NCBI GenBank assembly: GCA_013373515.1 | Contig: JABXHR010000271.1 | Span: 1-34,493 of the forward strand | Length of the DNA stretch: 34,493 bases | Direction of reading: 5' to 3' | Source of the DNA: Gammaproteobacteria bacterium | GTDB lineage: Bacteria; Pseudomonadota; Gammaproteobacteria; JABXHR01 | Shown here: positions 30,601 through 33,600 of the stretch, in pieces | How the letters are laid out: each line of letters opens with the position of its first letter | Numbering within the stretch: position 1 is the first letter of the stretch | The notes under the pieces: model-generated | The model's database searches: none | What the model was told of the DNA's origin: nothing | Seen by the model: only the letters and a program-made list of their open reading frames with translations | Position numbers and translations under genes: made by a program

Positions 30601-33600
30601 CGCTTGAACCCACGCTTAATGTGTCGAAATCAGCACCAGCATCTACCAGAGCGTCATCCTCGTCGAAGACGATAGTATCGTTGCCCGCACCCGCTGAGAT
30701 CGTATCGGCACCACCCGCGCCATCGATTACGTTCGCAGTATCGGAACCAGTGATTACATCGGTACCGCCCGTACCCACTACGTTTTCAATACTTACCAGC
30801 GTATCGGTGCCTGCGGTAGCGCCATTGCCACCAGTAACCGTGCCCGTTGCAAGGTTGATAGTGACTGGGCCCGTTACATCCGCGTAGCTAGCTGTATCGT
30901 TGCCATCACCACCAATTAGGCTGTCAGTGCCAACACCACCGTAAAGGGTATCGTCGCCTGCACCACCATCTAAGGTGTCAGAGCCAGCGTTGCCTTTGAG
31001 AACGTTAGCATTAGCATCGCCAGTGAGGGTGTCGTTACCTGAACCACCTTCAACATTCTCGATATTGGAGAGCGTATCCTCGCCGATATCATCACTGCTC
31101 GCAGTACCGTCGGCCAGACTCAGAGTGATAGCCGCTGAAGTATCTGAGTAGTCAGCTACGTCATTTCCAGTGCCACCATCCAGTGAATCGTTACCCAATC
31201 CACCGCGCAACGTATCACTACCCGCTCCACCTAGGAGGGTATCGTCACCACCATTGCCGACTAGGGTATCGCTACCGTCTGCACCATCAATTAGGTTTGC
31301 ATCGTTAGAGCCGTAAATAGCATCGTTGCCAGAGCCCGCTGTTACAGATTCAAAACCTGAGAAGTTATCTTTCTCAGTACCTGAAACTGCCGTTCCTGCA
31401 GATACACTAACCCCGTCTTTTGTTACAGAGCTGCCAAAGAGGTTAACAATCCAGTTCTTAACAGAACCGGTGAAGCTGAGCGTGTCATTACCGGCACCAC
31501 CCGTCAGGGTATCGTTGCCTGCACCACCGTTGAGAGTATCGTCACCCTCATTGCCGACCAACAGGTTACCGGTGCTATCGCCCGTGATGCTGTCGTTGCC
31601 TGCACCACCAGCTACGCTCTCGATACCACTGAGAGTATCGGTGTCGCCTGCACCATCGGTTGCTGTACCTGTAGATAGATCTACAGTTACACCGTTAGTT
31701 TCGTCGCTGTAATCAGCGGTGTCGTTACCCGCACCACCGGCTAGCGTATCGTCACCTGCACCACCGCGCAGTTTATCGTTACCAGCTTCACCCTCGAGCG
31801 AGTCATTTCCGCTTCCGCCAATCAGCGTATCGGATTCGGCGCCACCGTAGATGGTGTCGTTACCTGCACCACCATCAAGCACGTTGTAGCTGTCATCACC
31901 CGTGATGCTGTCATTTCCCGCACCGCCGATAATGTTTTCAATATCATTGAGCTGATCAGTACCGGTATCTGCTGAGCCACCTGTAGGCGCACTTGAACCT
32001 GGCGTTGTAGACAGGTCGATAGTGAGGTCTTGGGTTTCTTCACTGTAGTCGGCTGTATCGTTGCCGGCGCCACCACTCAGAGTATCATTCCCTGCCCCTC
32101 CAACCAGCGTATCGTCTCCGGTAGAGCCGTTTAAAGCGTCATCCCCTGCCTCACCTTCAAGGATGTCAGCGCCGCTCGTGCCGGTAAGTGTGTCATCACC
32201 AGCGGTACCCACTTGAGTTATCGCGACAGTTACATCCCTGAAAACTTTCAGCGTAAGGTCGATCGTGCGATCGGGATTAAATGATGTGTCGACATACGAG
32301 CTGGTGTAAACGCTGTATGCACCATCCGATGTACCTTGAACCCATGCACCCACTAAATTAACGATATCAAACTCTGACCCTTCGACGGTGACTGTCATAT
32401 CGTAATCGCTTGGGTTTACCGATGTATCCTCCACAACAGTGCCAAGACCATACATGCTGGCTTCAGTCAAAATCAGCTTAGTCGACTGAGTACCGGAAAT
32501 ATCAATTATTTCAATGCCAGATATGGATGGCGATACGAGAGTGGATAGATCCAGCTCCGACTCATCTACTGACAATGTGTCTTCACCAGCGCCACCTTCG
32601 ACAAGCGTATCGTTAGCATCAAACACGATAGTGTCATCACCATCACCACCCAATAGGCTATCAACGCCATCACCACCGTCAAGACTGTCATTCCCGGTAC
32701 CGCCGTCGAGGGTGTCGTTTCCGGCTCCGCCCATTAAGGTGTCGCTGTCAGCGCCACCTTGAAGATCATCGTCTCCGGCACCACCATCTAGGCTATCGTT
32801 ACCAGCACCACCAAGGACGGTATCTTTGCCATCACCACCATTGGCAACGTCATCGCCATCTCCAGCAACTAGGCTGTCATTGCCTAGCCCGCCTTCGAGT
32901 GAATCATCACCAGCACCACCTTCGACAGTATCATTGCCATCGCCTCCGTCTAAGGTATCGTTGCCTGCAGTGTCTGTGTCTGTAACAGGGTTTCCATCTG
33001 CATCAGTATCATCTATACCACCTTTGATAAGGTCATCACCATCACCACCTAATACTGAATCATTGCCCTCACCACCATAGACGGTATCGTCACCAGTACC
33101 ACCATCAACAGTATCGTTACCAGCACCACCATCAACTGAATCGTTATCGGCACCACCAAGAACAGAATCATCGCCTTGACCGCCCTCGACAGTATCTTCG
33201 CCGGCACCCCCATCAAGGGTGTCATTACCAGTATCGTTGGAATCACCACCGGTGACAGAGTCGTTACCCGCTCCACCAAGTACCGAGTCATTACCAGCAC
33301 CACCAGTGACATCATCGTCACCGTCACCGCCATCGACAGTGTCATTCCCCGCGCCACCGTCAACGGTATCAGCGCCTAGACCACCGTTGGCTGAGTCATT
33401 TCCGTCTCCACCATTAACGGTATCAGAGCCATCTCCACCTAGAACGGTATCATCACCAGCATCACCAGTAACTGAGTCATTCCCATCACCGCCGTCGACC
33501 GAGTCGTTACCAGTACCACCACTCAGAGAATCATCGCCTGTTTCACCGGCGATACTATCGTTGCCAGCGTCACCTTCTAGGGTATCGTTGCCTGCACCAC

